DNA of 18,811 bases from JBCBSZ01 sp039185015 (GCA_039185015.1 JBCDAU010000066.1:1-18811), one strand, 5' to 3'. Shown: positions 6,798 through 16,661, counted from the stretch's first letter. Numbers and translations: made by a program. Notes: generated by a model not told the origin, from the letters alone.

Positions 6798-8555
6798 ATG
6801 GCGACCAATCGGGACGTCTTCGCCATGCTCGGCGAGCTGGTGACGCTGACGACGCTGGCAGAGGGCAGCCCACAGTCGTTCAAGGCGCGGGCCTACGAGA
6901 ACGCCCGCCTCGGCCTCGAAGCCGACGGTCGGGACGTCACCGAGCTCAGCGAACGCGAGCTCACGAAGATCAAGGGCGTCGGCAAGGCGACCGCCTCAAA
7001 GATCCGCGAACTCATCGACACCGGCACGGTGGCGAAGCTCGAGACGCTGCGCGAGGAGTACCCGCCGTCGGTCGTCGAGCTCAGCCGCATCCCCGGAGTC
7101 GGTCCGAAGACCCTGTACGCCCTCCGGAGCCACCTGGGCATCGAGGACGTCGACGGGCTGCGCGCCGCGATCGAGGCCGAGGAGCTCCGCCACGTCCCGG
7201 GTCTCGGGGAGACCACCGAGAAGAAGATCGGCACGGCCATCTCCCGCCTCGGCCTGACCGGCAAGGACCGCCGCACCCCGGTCGCCGACGCGCTCCCGCT
7301 GGCCCGCCGCCTCGTCGCCGATCTCGCCGCGCTGCCGACCGTCGTCGACGTCGCCTACTGCGGCAGTCTCCGGCGCATGGCCGAGACGATCGGCGACATC
7401 GACATCACCGTCGCCTCGGCGGACGGCCCCGCAGTGATGGCCGCCGTGGTCGAGCACGAGGAGGCTCGCGAGATCGTCGTGAGTGGTGCCACCAAGACCT
7501 CGTTCCTCACCGGCCGCGGCCTCCAGGTCGACGTCCGAGTCGTGGACCCCGAGCAGTTCGGCGCGGCCACGCTGTACTTCACCGGCTCCAAGGCTCACAA
7601 CATCGAGCTCCGGCAGCGGGCACAGAGCCGCGGCATGTTGCTCAACGAGTACGGGCTGCTCGATGCGTCCGACGAGGACGTCGACCCGGTCGACCGGCCC
7701 GTGATCGCCAGCCGCACCGAAGCGGAGATCTACGCCGCGCTGGACCTGGAGTTCGTGCCCGCTCCCCTCCGAGAAGCGACCGGCGAGGTCGAGGCAGCGG
7801 GCGGCGCCGGCCTACCGGAGCTGATCCGACTCGAGGACATCAAGGGCGACCTGCACTACCACACGGACCGTTCGGGCGACGGCCGGTCGACGGTCGCCGA
7901 GATGGTGCAGGTCGCCGTCGATCGGGGCTACGAGTACCTCGCCATCACCGAGCACGCCGGCGACCTCGGCCGGATCGGGGTGGCCGCGGAGCAGATGCTC
8001 GAACACCGCGAAGTGATCCGTCGCGTCCAGCAGGACCACCCCGACATCACCGTGCTGTGGGGCTGTGAGCTGAACATCGACGCCTCGGGTGGCCTCGACT
8101 ACGACGCCGACTTCCGAACCCAGCTCGAGTACACGGTCGCCTCGGTGCACTCCAGCTTCGGCCTGTCGGAACGCGAGCAGACGAAGCGGCTCGTCGCCGC
8201 GATCTCCGATCCGTGCGTTGACTCGATCGGTCATCTGACCGCCCGGTACATCGGGCGACGTCCGGGCATCGAGCTCGACATCGACGTCGTCATCGAGGCG
8301 CTCCACCACTTCGACGTGGCCCTCGAGATCAACGGTGGTCTCGAACGACTCGATGCCGCCTCGGATGTCGTCCGCAAGGCGGTCGACCGTGGGGTGAAGC
8401 TGGTGATCAACAGCGACAGCCACCACGTGTCGGAACTGGGACGGATGGAGTACGGCGTGCTCACCGCACAGCGAGGGTGGGCCCCTCGGGACCAGGTGAT
8501 CAACGCCTGGGATCGAGATCGCTTCCTCGAGTGGGTCGAGACCCACCGGGACTGA
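6798..8555 (+). CDS. polX: DNA polymerase/3'-5' exonuclease PolX (family X polymerase with PHP domain)
   Basis: A 585-residue protein of normal PolX length, acting in gap-filling DNA repair. The N-terminal 8-kDa-like region has helix-hairpin-helix motifs IKGVGKAT (58-65), IPGVGPKT (98-105) and VPGLGETT (133-140). The polymerase palm has CGSLRRMAETIGDIDI with G189-S190 and metal-binding D200 and D202, and a third Asp, D245 (LQVDVRVV). From about residue 348 a PHP phosphoesterase domain follows: H353 and H355 (LHYHTD), H386, E424, H451, H479, and D540/H542 (INSDSHH), so both active sites look intact. The usual SDG after the first PHP motif reads SGDG, one residue longer than in the copies I recall. 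The ATG at 6798 is chosen over an upstream in-frame start at 6762 because it begins the conserved region and fits a leaderless promoter. It converges on the AEC permease 3 bp away. Confidence 0.95.
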   Translation: MATNRDVFAMLGELVTLTTLAEGSPQSFKARAYENARLGLEADGRDVTELSERELTKIKGVGKATASKIRELIDTGTVAKLETLREEYPPSVVELSRIPGVGPKTLYALRSHLGIEDVDGLRAAIEAEELRHVPGLGETTEKKIGTAISRLGLTGKDRRTPVADALPLARRLVADLAALPTVVDVAYCGSLRRMAETIGDIDITVASADGPAVMAAVVEHEEAREIVVSGATKTSFLTGRGLQVDVRVVDPEQFGAATLYFTGSKAHNIELRQRAQSRGMLLNEYGLLDASDEDVDPVDRPVIASRTEAEIYAALDLEFVPAPLREATGEVEAAGGAGLPELIRLEDIKGDLHYHTDRSGDGRSTVAEMVQVAVDRGYEYLAITEHAGDLGRIGVAAEQMLEHREVIRRVQQDHPDITVLWGCELNIDASGGLDYDADFRTQLEYTVASVHSSFGLSEREQTKRLVAAISDPCVDSIGHLTARYIGRRPGIELDIDVVIEALHHFDVALEINGGLERLDAASDVVRKAVDRGVKLVINSDSHHVSELGRMEYGVLTAQRGWAPRDQVINAWDRDRFLEWVETHRD

Positions 8556-8558
8556 GGC

Positions 8559-9461
8559 TCAGACGACGAGCAGCACGATCGGCAGGGTCACGGCCGACGC
8601 CAGCGTGCCGGCGACGACGGCGGCGGTGACCCGGTCGGGCACGAAGTCGTACTCGATGGCGACCACGGCACAGAACACCGCCGGGGGCATCGCCGACTGG
8701 ATGATCACGGCATCCAGCGCATCACCCTCGAGGCCGAGCGCCCGGGCGACCAGCCCGGCGACGACGGGAACGAGCACGAGCTTCGTCGCGACCACCACGC
8801 CGACATCGGCACCCCAGGTCGGACGCCCGGTCAGCACGAGCTGCAGACCGAGGGTGTACAGCATCACCGGGATCAGCGCTCCGGCGAGGAGTCCGACGGA
8901 CCGGTCCAACACCAGCGGCAGATCGAGCCCGCCGACGTTGACGACCAGCGCTGCTGCTCCTGCAACGGTCATCGGCGCCGACAGCGCCCGACCGACCGCA
9001 CGGATCGGCGAACGGGTCCGACCCTCGGCGAGCCCCACGCCCAGCACGAGCCCGGTGATGTTGATCGTCAGCATCAAGACGCTGGCGATCGGCAGCGCGT
9101 CGTCGCCGAGACCGAACGCGACGATCGCCAGCCCGGCGTTGCCGACGTTGCCGTAGGCAGCCGTCATCGTCGACGCAGCGGCCGCCTCGTAGGAGGCGCC
9201 GATCGCGCGGGCCCAGGCGAGGACGACGACCACCGCGCCGGCCATCCCGGCGAGCCCGGCGAGCACCAGCCGGACAACGACCGTGCCGTCCAGCTCCGCG
9301 TCGGCGAGGATCGAGAACACGAAGGCGGGCCCGAGCACCGCGAACGAGAACCTCGACAGCGTCGACACCTCGATCCCGAGGCGTCGCCCCGACGCAGCGC
9401 CGAGCACTACCAGGAGAGCGACCGGGGCGAGGACGTCGATGAGGACCTCGGCGACGGACAT
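8559..9461 (-). CDS. AEC-family (auxin efflux carrier-like) permease
   Basis: A 300-residue integral membrane protein with about ten hydrophobic spans in two halves. The mid-protein sequence TMTAAYGNVGNAGLAIVAFG (residues 98-117) and the late IIQSAMPPAVFCAVVAIEYD (about 254-273) match AEC-family carriers, the latter being the conserved region near the second crossover. Bacterial members transport organic anions such as malate or malonate; the substrate here is unknown. The ATG at 9461 has no clear ribosome site, but TAGTCT on the minus strand (9476-9471) lies 9 nt upstream and could give a leaderless or near-leaderless mRNA. It stands alone, convergent with polX. Confidence 0.9.
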   Translation of the reverse strand: MSVAEVLIDVLAPVALLVVLGAASGRRLGIEVSTLSRFSFAVLGPAFVFSILADAELDGTVVVRLVLAGLAGMAGAVVVVLAWARAIGASYEAAAASTMTAAYGNVGNAGLAIVAFGLGDDALPIASVLMLTINITGLVLGVGLAEGRTRSPIRAVGRALSAPMTVAGAAALVVNVGGLDLPLVLDRSVGLLAGALIPVMLYTLGLQLVLTGRPTWGADVGVVVATKLVLVPVVAGLVARALGLEGDALDAVIIQSAMPPAVFCAVVAIEYDFVPDRVTAAVVAGTLASAVTLPIVLLVV

Positions 9462-9507
9462 GACCGCCGGAGACTAGAGCCGGGCACCGGCCCCGAGCGC
9501 GGTCGGA

Positions 9508-9525
9508 CCCCGGCCGACGCCGGGG
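9508..9525 (-). terminator. GC-rich hairpin downstream of the repeat-stalk gene
   Basis: CCCCGGC-CGAC-GCCGGGG is a perfect 7-bp stem with a 4-nt loop, about 24 nt past the stop codon at 9550. There is no T-run, as is common for hairpin terminators in high-G+C actinobacteria. A nearby perfect palindrome, GGATCGATCC (9533-9542), lies between the stop codon and the hairpin. Confidence 0.5.
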
Positions 9526-9549
9526 ATCCGATGGATCGATCCCTCTGGT

Positions 9550-11499
<1,950 letters not shown>

Positions 11500-11580
11500 G
11501 AGGTCCCATCGGATCGGGGACCCCTCACCCTGAGCAGATGCCGCGCATCACATGCCCAACACGGTCTGGGTGGCCCGTCG

Positions 11581-11600
11581 TAGCATCCGGGTTCGGAGGT
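11581..11600 (+). promoter_or_regulatory. -10-like element and ribosome binding site for the aldolase-family gene
   Basis: TAGCAT (11581-11586) fits the TANNNT -10 pattern and a strong ribosome site GGAGG (11595-11599) sits 5 nt before the GTG at 11605. The two together settle the start codon. No clear -35 is visible. Confidence 0.5.
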
Positions 11601-11604
11601 CATC

Positions 11605-12387
11605 GTGAGCGACAACCCGTACCCCGAGTTCCCCGGCGTCGAGCCCTACGGAGCCGAGCGCACGATCGATGAGGAGCGGGCCCACCGCAAGCTCATGTGC
11701 GCAGCCGGATACCGGATCTTCGGTGCGTTGCGGTGGGGGCAGTTCGGAGACGGCCACGTCTCCGCCCGCGATCCCGAGCTCACCGATCACTTCTGGTTGC
11801 TCGACTGGGGCGTGCCGTTCCGACATGCGACCGTCGACCAGTTGGTCCTCGTCGCCCCCGACGGACGCGTGGTCGACGCGGACGGCGAGCCGACCGGGGC
11901 CGTGAACACCGCCGGCTACAACATCCACCACCCGCTGCTCGCGGCCCGGCCCGACGTCGTGTCCGCCTGCCACACCCACACCCAGTTCGGGACGCCGTGG
12001 TCGGCCAACGTCGAGCCGTTCCGAGCGCTCAGCCAGGAGTCCTGCGGCGTCGTCTTCGACCAGGCGATGTTCGACGACGAGGAGATCGAGGTCCTGAGCG
12101 TCGACGGCGGGAAGCGGATCGCGGCCGCGCTGGGCGATGCCAAGCTCTGCATCCTCCGCAACCACGGCCTGCTGACCGTGGGTCACACCGTCGAGTCCGC
12201 CGTCGGCTGGTTCGTGCTCGCCGAGCGCGTCGCCGAGGTCCACGTGAAGGCGCCGAACGGGGCGGCCGTGTCCGACGAGGCCGCTGCGGAGGTCGCCGAG
12301 ACGATGGCGCCCGATCCCGTCGGGTGGCGCGTCTTCCAGTGGCTCCGGGCCGACCTCGTGCCCGACCTCTCGATCCTGGGTGGCTGA
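11605..12387 (+). CDS. Class II aldolase/adducin family protein
   Basis: A 260-residue single-domain protein of the class II aldolase fold, a zinc-dependent family that includes fuculose- and ribulose-phosphate aldolases/epimerases and adducin heads. The zinc ligands are present: H123 and H125 in ACHTHTQFG, and H187 in LRNHGLLTVG. H108/H109 in NIHHPLLAARPDV aligns with the substrate-pocket His region. The catalytic Glu of fuculose-phosphate aldolase, four residues before that His, is replaced by G104 (NTAGYNIH), so classical retro-aldol chemistry is doubtful. This resembles a broad adducin-like clade common in actinobacteria and proteobacteria. It has its own promoter, divergent from the surface protein, and overlaps the small downstream gene by 8 bp. 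The substrate is unknown. Confidence 0.9.
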   Translation: MSDNPYPEFPGVEPYGAERTIDEERAHRKLMCAAGYRIFGALRWGQFGDGHVSARDPELTDHFWLLDWGVPFRHATVDQLVLVAPDGRVVDADGEPTGAVNTAGYNIHHPLLAARPDVVSACHTHTQFGTPWSANVEPFRALSQESCGVVFDQAMFDDEEIEVLSVDGGKRIAAALGDAKLCILRNHGLLTVGHTVESAVGWFVLAERVAEVHVKAPNGAAVSDEAAAEVAETMAPDPVGWRVFQWLRADLVPDLSILGG

Positions 12388-12742
12388 GCCGCCCGACGTC
12401 GGACGGGTCATGCGCCACGACGGTGAGCGCTGGGCGCCGATCGGCGAACCGCTGCCCGCGTTCGAGCACGCCCCACCGATGCCGGACCTCCCACTCGCTC
12501 CCTGGGTGCTGCCCGCGGACCCGGCGCCGCGCGTGGGGGACGTGGTCGTGGTCGGCGAGCTCGCGCACCAACTGCTGACACGGTGCCCACCGGACGACGT
12601 GGCGGTCACCCAGCTCGTCGAGCAGACGCTGCTCTTCCACCCCGCCGAGGACGCCGCCGCCTGGTTGGCTCAGGTGGAGGTGTGGCTCGGCCGTCGCCTC
12701 GACCCCGATCGCGAGTGGCCCCTCCCACCCACGGCCGATTGA
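12380..12742 (+). CDS. Hypothetical protein following the aldolase-family gene
   Basis: A 120-residue frame starting at GTG 12380, overlapping the upstream stop by 8 bp, which suggests translational coupling. I do not recognise it. It is Pro-rich at the N-terminus (EPLPAFEHAPPMPDLPLAPW), has a hydrophobic VGDVVVVGELAHQLL stretch that could be a beta-strand and helix rather than a membrane span, and ends with a probable helix carrying AAWLAQVEVWLGRRL. There is no signal peptide and no Cys/His metal cluster. Codon third positions are G/C-biased like its neighbours, supporting a real gene. Its tight link to the aldolase-family gene suggests a partner or pathway role, but no function can be assigned. 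Confidence 0.6.
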   Translation: MAEPPDVGRVMRHDGERWAPIGEPLPAFEHAPPMPDLPLAPWVLPADPAPRVGDVVVVGELAHQLLTRCPPDDVAVTQLVEQTLLFHPAEDAAAWLAQVEVWLGRRLDPDREWPLPPTAD

Positions 12743-12776
12743 CCGACGTCAGGAGGGACGCCGCTGCGCTCGAGTC

Positions 12777-13565
12777 TCAGGCCACGGCGACGGGTGCCTC
12801 CCCGGACTCGCCGGGACGGAGCCGGCGGATCGCCACGGTGCCGAGGACGACCACGAGCAGGACCGACCAGATGCCCGCTCTCAGCAGGGGCCCGGCCAGC
12901 TCTCCGCCACGCGCGAGACCGTCGAGCGACGTCACGTACGCCGACGCCGGGTTGAACTCGACCAGCGGCTGCGCCCAGCCGGGGTACGCCTCGAGCGGGA
13001 CGAGACCCTGGGAGAAGAACAGCAGCACCAGGAAGAGCGCCCCCAGCGGTGGCGCCAACGCCTCCTGGGTCTTCGCTCCGGTCGCCATGGCCAGACCGAT
13101 CCACGTGACGCTCACCGCAGCGACCGCGGCGACGATCACGAAGCCGATGGCCCCGACGAACGAGTCGAAGCGGAAGCCGGCCACGTAGCCGACGCCGACG
13201 AGCACGCCGACGGCGGCGAGCGCCCGCACCACCTCGGCGAGGACGAGCCCGACGAGGGGCGCCGAGCTCGGGACGGGCATTGACCTGATGCGCTGCATGA
13301 AGCCCGACTGCAGATCGGTGAACAGGCCGACGGCCGTTCCGGTCGACCCGAACATGATTCCCGAGACGACGAGCGCCGGGACCAGCCGTTGGGCGTAGTC
13401 GCCGTCCTCGAACGCCTCCACGGCACTGGAGAACACGGCGAGCATCGTCCCCAACAGCAGGACCGGAAAGGCGACGGTGTTGATGATGATCTCCGGCTTG
13501 CGGACGAAGCGACGCGCGGACCTGCCGGTGAACGCCGCGTAGGCGGCGTAGATCGAGCTGCTCAT
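12777..13565 (-). CDS. ABC-2 type (DrrB-like) permease, second permease of the exporter operon
   Basis: A 262-residue permease with about six spans (near 30-50, 62-84, 108-132, 138-162, 172-192 and 232-252). It carries the exporter motif MQRIRSMPVPSSAPLVG and the SQGLVPLEAYPGWAQPLVEF stretch before the last span, both typical of DrrB-like ABC-2 permeases. The ATG at 13565 overlaps the stop of the preceding permease as ATGA, so the frame further upstream is a shadow. With the other permease and the ATPase it likely forms a heterodimeric exporter. It is the last gene of the operon and converges on the small hypothetical gene. Confidence 0.92.
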   Translation of the reverse strand: MSSSIYAAYAAFTGRSARRFVRKPEIIINTVAFPVLLLGTMLAVFSSAVEAFEDGDYAQRLVPALVVSGIMFGSTGTAVGLFTDLQSGFMQRIRSMPVPSSAPLVGLVLAEVVRALAAVGVLVGVGYVAGFRFDSFVGAIGFVIVAAVAAVSVTWIGLAMATGAKTQEALAPPLGALFLVLLFFSQGLVPLEAYPGWAQPLVEFNPASAYVTSLDGLARGGELAGPLLRAGIWSVLLVVVLGTVAIRRLRPGESGEAPVAVA

Positions 13566-14317
13566 CGGGGGCTCTCCACTCGGACGCGGATGGCGATGAA
13601 GACGACGCTCAGCCCTGCCGACCAGAGCAACGCGGCCGGGACGGTCGAACCGATGTCGCCGTCGCCGGCGAGCGCCCGGAGCGCATCGATCACGACGGCG
13701 ACCGGTTGGTTCCGGACGAACGGCTCCAACCAGTCGGGGAAGTCCTCGACGGGAGCGAACCCGGTCGAGAGCATGATCAGCGGCAGGTACGGGATCGAGG
13801 CGATGCTGACCGCTCCCTCGGGTGAGCTCGCGACCTGGCCGATCAGGCCCATCCCGAGCGAGATGGCCAGGGCGAAGGCGAGGCCCACGCCGACGAAGAC
13901 CGGCACCCACACCAGACCGGCGTCGAAGCGCATCCCGACGGCGACGCCCACGGCGAGCACGACGAACAACGACACCGCCGCGCGGGTCAGATCGCCGAGT
14001 GCTCGCCCGATCGCCGGTGCCGCACGACCGATGGGCAACGAGCGAAGCCGATCGGACACCCCGCTGAGCCGGTCGCTCGCCACGTAGTACGCGGAGGACA
14101 TGCCGGCGAACAACATGGCCTGCACGACGATCGTCGACGGCAGGAGTTGGACGTAGTCGAAGTCGCGGGCGTCCATGATCCGCCGGAGCACGATGTTGAA
14201 CAGCGCGAAGAACAGCAGCGGGAACAGGATGGCGCCGAGCACGCTGCCGGGGTTCCGACGGCTCAGCTCGATGGCCCGGGCCCCCAGGAGGCCACTGCCG
14301 CTCACGATCGTCGTCAC
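13562..14317 (-). CDS. ABC-2 type (DrrB-like) permease, first permease of the exporter operon
   Basis: A 251-residue six-span ABC-2 permease. The cytoplasmic motif DRLRSLPIGRAAPAIG and the STGFAPVEDFPDWLEPFVRN segment correspond to the same motifs in the neighbouring permease, but the two sequences differ widely, so they are not a recent duplication. The start is GTG at 14317, overlapping the ATPase stop as GTGA and in frame with the conserved N-terminus (VTTIVSGSGLLGARAIEL). The 4-bp overlaps at both ends tie ATPase, permease 1 and permease 2 into one translated unit. Confidence 0.92.
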   Translation of the reverse strand: MTTIVSGSGLLGARAIELSRRNPGSVLGAILFPLLFFALFNIVLRRIMDARDFDYVQLLPSTIVVQAMLFAGMSSAYYVASDRLSGVSDRLRSLPIGRAAPAIGRALGDLTRAAVSLFVVLAVGVAVGMRFDAGLVWVPVFVGVGLAFALAISLGMGLIGQVASSPEGAVSIASIPYLPLIMLSTGFAPVEDFPDWLEPFVRNQPVAVVIDALRALAGDGDIGSTVPAALLWSAGLSVVFIAIRVRVESPR

Positions 14318-15264
14318 GACGACGCTCCGGTGAGCTGGAGGAACACCTCGTCGAGCGTGGGCCGCCGGAGCGAGACGTCGGCGACCTCGATGCCGTGCTC
14401 CCCGAGCCGTCCGAGCACCGACGTGAGCCGGGCCGGCCCGGTGTCGGGCAGGGTGACGGTGCCGAGGTCGTGGTCGATGACCACCTCGCCCAGGTCGTCG
14501 AGCAGGCTCGCGACCTCGTCGAGCCGGCCGAGATCGACCGGGCTGACGACGCAGGCCTGCCCGCCGGCACGCTCCTTGAGCTCGTCGGGGGTCCCCTCGG
14601 CCACGACCGAGCCACGGTCGATGACGACGATGCGGTCCGCCAGCTGGTCGGCCTCCTCGAGGTACTGGGTCGTCAGCACGACGGTGAGGCCGTCGTTGCG
14701 CAGCTCGCGGACCACGCCCCACAGCTCCGAGCGGCTCCGCGGGTCGAGACCCGTCGTGGGCTCGTCGAGGAAGAGCACCGGCGTCGGCACGACGAGGCTG
14801 GCCGCCAGGTCGAGGCGGCGGCGCATGCCTCCCGAGTAGGTCGACACCGCCTGGTCGCCGGCGTCGGACAACGAGAAGCGTGCGAGCAGCTCGGTCGCCC
14901 GCTGCCGCGCCTCCGAGCGAGACAGCTCCCGGAGCCTGCCGAAGAGCACGAGGTTCTCGTAGCCGGTCAGGACGTCGTCGAGGGCAGCGAACTGCCCCGT
15001 GAGCGAGATCGACCGCCGCACCGCATCGGGGTCGCCGACGACGTCGTGCCCGGCGACGTGCGCCGTCCCGCCGTCCGGTCGGAGCAGCGTGGAGAGCACG
15101 TTGATGGCGGTGGTCTTCCCGGCGCCGTTGGGTCCGAGCAGCCCGACGACCTCGCCGGTATCGACCTCGAAGCTGACGCCGTCCAACGCGGTGTGGTCGC
15201 CGAAGCGCTTCACCAAGCCATCGACCTCGATACCCGCATGTCGCTCGTCCGGTGGATTAGGCAT
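14314..15264 (-). CDS. DrrA-type ABC transporter ATP-binding protein
   Basis: A 316-residue ATPase of the DrrA family. Walker A GPNGAGKTT is at 44-52, the Q-loop Gln is Q91 (SLTGQFAALDDVLTG), the signature STYSGGM is at 141-147, and Walker B VLFLDEPTTGLD is at 163-174. The H-loop position reads TTQYLEEADQLAD (Q200 instead of His), as in the first DrrA-type protein of this window. The C-terminus has the family motif LRRPTLDEVFLQLTG. It probably drives export of a hydrophobic compound through the two permeases downstream. The ATG at 15264 fits a leaderless transcript from TTGACG-N18-AAGAGT; an in-frame GTG at 15294 would put coding sequence inside the operator. A DtxR/IdeR-like site covers the chosen start codon. 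Confidence 0.93.
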   Translation of the reverse strand: MPNPPDERHAGIEVDGLVKRFGDHTALDGVSFEVDTGEVVGLLGPNGAGKTTAINVLSTLLRPDGGTAHVAGHDVVGDPDAVRRSISLTGQFAALDDVLTGYENLVLFGRLRELSRSEARQRATELLARFSLSDAGDQAVSTYSGGMRRRLDLAASLVVPTPVLFLDEPTTGLDPRSRSELWGVVRELRNDGLTVVLTTQYLEEADQLADRIVVIDRGSVVAEGTPDELKERAGGQACVVSPVDLGRLDEVASLLDDLGEVVIDHDLGTVTLPDTGPARLTSVLGRLGEHGIEVADVSLRRPTLDEVFLQLTGASS

Positions 15265-15270
15265 ACCTAG
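15252..15270. promoter_or_regulatory. DtxR/IdeR-like iron box over the start of the second DrrA-type gene
   Basis: GTGGATTAGGCATACCTAG matches the IdeR/DtxR consensus TTAGGTTAGSCTAACCTAA at 13 of 19 positions by hand count, and its core TAGG-N4-CCTA is a perfect inverted repeat. It covers the ATG (15264-15262). Such A/T-containing islands are rare in this G/C-rich sequence. The repressor itself is not in the window. Confidence 0.5.
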
Positions 15271-15271
15271 C

Positions 15272-15317
15272 ACTCTTGCGTCAGTGACTGTCACGCGTCA
15301 AGCGATTCGGGTAGGGT
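15272..15317. promoter_or_regulatory. Divergent promoters with an 11-bp palindromic operator (GTGACTGTCAC, 15284-15294)
   Basis: On the minus strand, TTGACG (15301-15296) and AAGAGT (15277-15272) are 18 bp apart, and AAGAGT ends 7 nt before the ATPase ATG. On the plus strand, CTGTCA (15288-15293) and TAGGGT (15312-15317) are 18 bp apart, and TAGGGT ends 6 nt before the TetR GTG. The perfect palindrome GTGAC-T-GTCAC sits in the minus-strand spacer and over the plus-strand -35. A TetR dimer bound there would shut off both genes. Confidence 0.6.
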
Positions 15318-15323
15318 CCGGGC

Positions 15324-15902
15324 GTGGTCGCCCACACCGCACCCACCGAGGCCTCGACGGCGGAGCGCCTCGAACAGGTCGCGCTCGAGCTGTTCTCGAC
15401 CCACGGGTACGACGAGGTGACGACCGAGCAGATCGCCGAGGCGGCCGGCGTGAGCGCCCGGACCTTCTTCCGCCACTTCCCCACGAAGCTCGCCGTGTTG
15501 ATCGGCGACATCGATGAGCGCACCCGCGCCTTCGTGAACCTGTTGCATCGCCAGTCGCAGGACCTCTCGGTCACCGACGCGCTCATCGAGACCATCGCAA
15601 CCGATGACGAGGCCTCCCCCGTCACACCGGCCGATCTGATCCGATCCCGCCTGATGCGCGAGACGCCGTCGCTGCTCGACGCGATCCGCACCTACGAGGC
15701 CGACTTCGAGGCGCTCCTCTCGGAGTGGATCGCCCAGCGGACCGGTCGGAGCGCCGACGACTTCGAGGTCAGGGTCGTCGCGGCGGCGTTCGTCGCCGCG
15801 CGACGGGTCGTCGTCGAGGAGTGGCAGCGGAGCGAGGGCTCGGCGCCGATCGTCGAGCTGGCGCGACAAGCCCTCTCCGTCGTCTCCGCCGACTTCGGCT
15901 GA
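15324..15902 (+). CDS. TetR/AcrR-family transcriptional regulator
   Basis: A 192-residue regulator. The N-terminal DNA-binding domain (about 13-60) has the TetR pattern LELFSTHGYDEVTTEQIAEA followed by AGVSARTFFRHFPTK, including the recognition helix and the conserved F-x-H-F. The C-terminal two thirds are helical and would hold the ligand pocket. It is divergent from the ATPase/permease operon across 59 bp containing a palindromic site, the classic arrangement for a TetR repressor that senses an exported compound. The GTG at 15324 has no ribosome site but lies 6 nt after TAGGGT, so the mRNA is probably leaderless. The ligand is unknown. Confidence 0.92.
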   Translation: MVAHTAPTEASTAERLEQVALELFSTHGYDEVTTEQIAEAAGVSARTFFRHFPTKLAVLIGDIDERTRAFVNLLHRQSQDLSVTDALIETIATDDEASPVTPADLIRSRLMRETPSLLDAIRTYEADFEALLSEWIAQRTGRSADDFEVRVVAAAFVAARRVVVEEWQRSEGSAPIVELARQALSVVSADFG

Positions 15903-15919
15903 GGGCCTGACACCGCTCC

Positions 15920-15951
15920 TTGCCCACCAGCATCAGGTCTGCCTAACGTCG
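15920..15951 (+). promoter_or_regulatory. Promoter with DtxR/IdeR-like iron box for the lipoprotein/siderophore-interacting unit
   Basis: TTGCCC (15920-15925) and TAACGT (15944-15949) form a plausible promoter with an 18-bp spacer. TCAGGTCTGCCTAACGTCG (15933-15951) matches the IdeR/DtxR consensus at 13 of 19 positions by hand count, with core AGG-N4-CCT, and overlaps the -10. Repression by iron-loaded regulator is the expected reading. The 5' leader to the GTG at 16011 would be about 55 nt. Confidence 0.55.
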
Positions 15952-16010
15952 CACCGACCGGCCGCACGCGCCCCGCTGCGGTTCGACGAGCTTCCCGGAT
16001 CGGAGTCGAC

Positions 16011-16661
16011 GTGTCCGTCGTTCGCACCAAGGCCACCATCGCCCCGGAGTGCCGCACCGGCAGCGGCGACCGGGGTGCCCGCAGGACGCGGATCCTCGCG
16101 GTCGCGTTCGCCGTGGCCCTGATCGCTGCCGCGTGCGGCGACGACGACTCGACCGATGCGACCGCCGCCGCCCCGGAGACCACGGACGCCCCGGCGACCA
16201 CCGCAGCACCCACGACGGCGGCACCGACCACCGCTGCGCCGACCACGACCGCCGCCCCGACGACGACGGCGGCACCGACCACCGCGGCACCGACCACGAC
16301 CGCCGCCCTCGCCGTCGAGCTCGACGCCGACCAGCAGGCCGTCGCCGATGCCTGGTCGTCCGTGTTCGACTCGACGGTGTCGTTCGACGAGAAGGCCCCC
16401 CACCTGGCGGACGCCGAGGCGCTGCGTGAGACCATCGACGCCTACGCCGCGACCGGCGACACCTTCGGCGGCATCAGCCTCGTCCCGACCGGAGTCGTCG
16501 TCGACGGCGAGACCGCGACGGTCACCTATGACGTGCTCTTCGGCGAGAACCCGGCGTACAACGCGCTGACCGGCTCGGTCCAGATGGTCGACGGCGTGTG
16601 GGTGGTCAGCCGCGACGAGTTCTGTGGCTTCATGTCCTCCGCCCGCACCCCCTGCGCCTGA
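16011..16661 (+). CDS. Lipoprotein with Thr/Ala/Pro linker and Mtb12-like (NTF2-like) domain
   Basis: A 216-residue lipoprotein. A long basic n-region (1-28) precedes a hydrophobic segment and the lipobox IAAAC (C42), followed by an acidic GDDD. Residues about 51-99 are a TTAAP-type low-complexity linker. Residues about 102-205 form a compact domain: ADAWSSVFDSTVSFDEKAPH, then ETIDAYAATGD, then three strands ending in GVWVVSRDEFCGFM. From memory this resembles the C-terminal domain of mycobacterial low-molecular-weight antigen Mtb12, an NTF2-like fold of unknown role. C205 and C215 may form a disulfide. The GTG start has CGGAG 5 nt upstream. It sits 13 bp before the siderophore-interacting gene and behind an iron-box promoter, which suggests an iron-related surface role, by inference only. 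Confidence 0.82.
   Translation: MSVVRTKATIAPECRTGSGDRGARRTRILAVAFAVALIAAACGDDDSTDATAAAPETTDAPATTAAPTTAAPTTAAPTTTAAPTTTAAPTTAAPTTTAALAVELDADQQAVADAWSSVFDSTVSFDEKAPHLADAEALRETIDAYAATGDTFGGISLVPTGVVVDGETATVTYDVLFGENPAYNALTGSVQMVDGVWVVSRDEFCGFMSSARTPCA

Noticed and set aside
12777..14615. Minus-strand frame of 612 codons that could suggest a fused permease
   Set aside because: Upstream of the ATG at 13565 it only shadows the other permease and the ATPase. The ATGA overlap gives the true start.
15265..15294. GTG start at 15294 for the second DrrA-type ATPase
   Set aside because: It would place coding sequence across the palindrome and promoter elements. The ATG at 15264 fits a leaderless transcript, and conserved sequence begins only after it.
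15692..16435. Minus-strand frame rich in Val/Ala/Gly repeats opposite the lipoprotein linker
   Set aside because: The apparent repeats are the complement of the TTAAP linker codons. It opposes the TetR and lipoprotein genes and has no ribosome site or domain.
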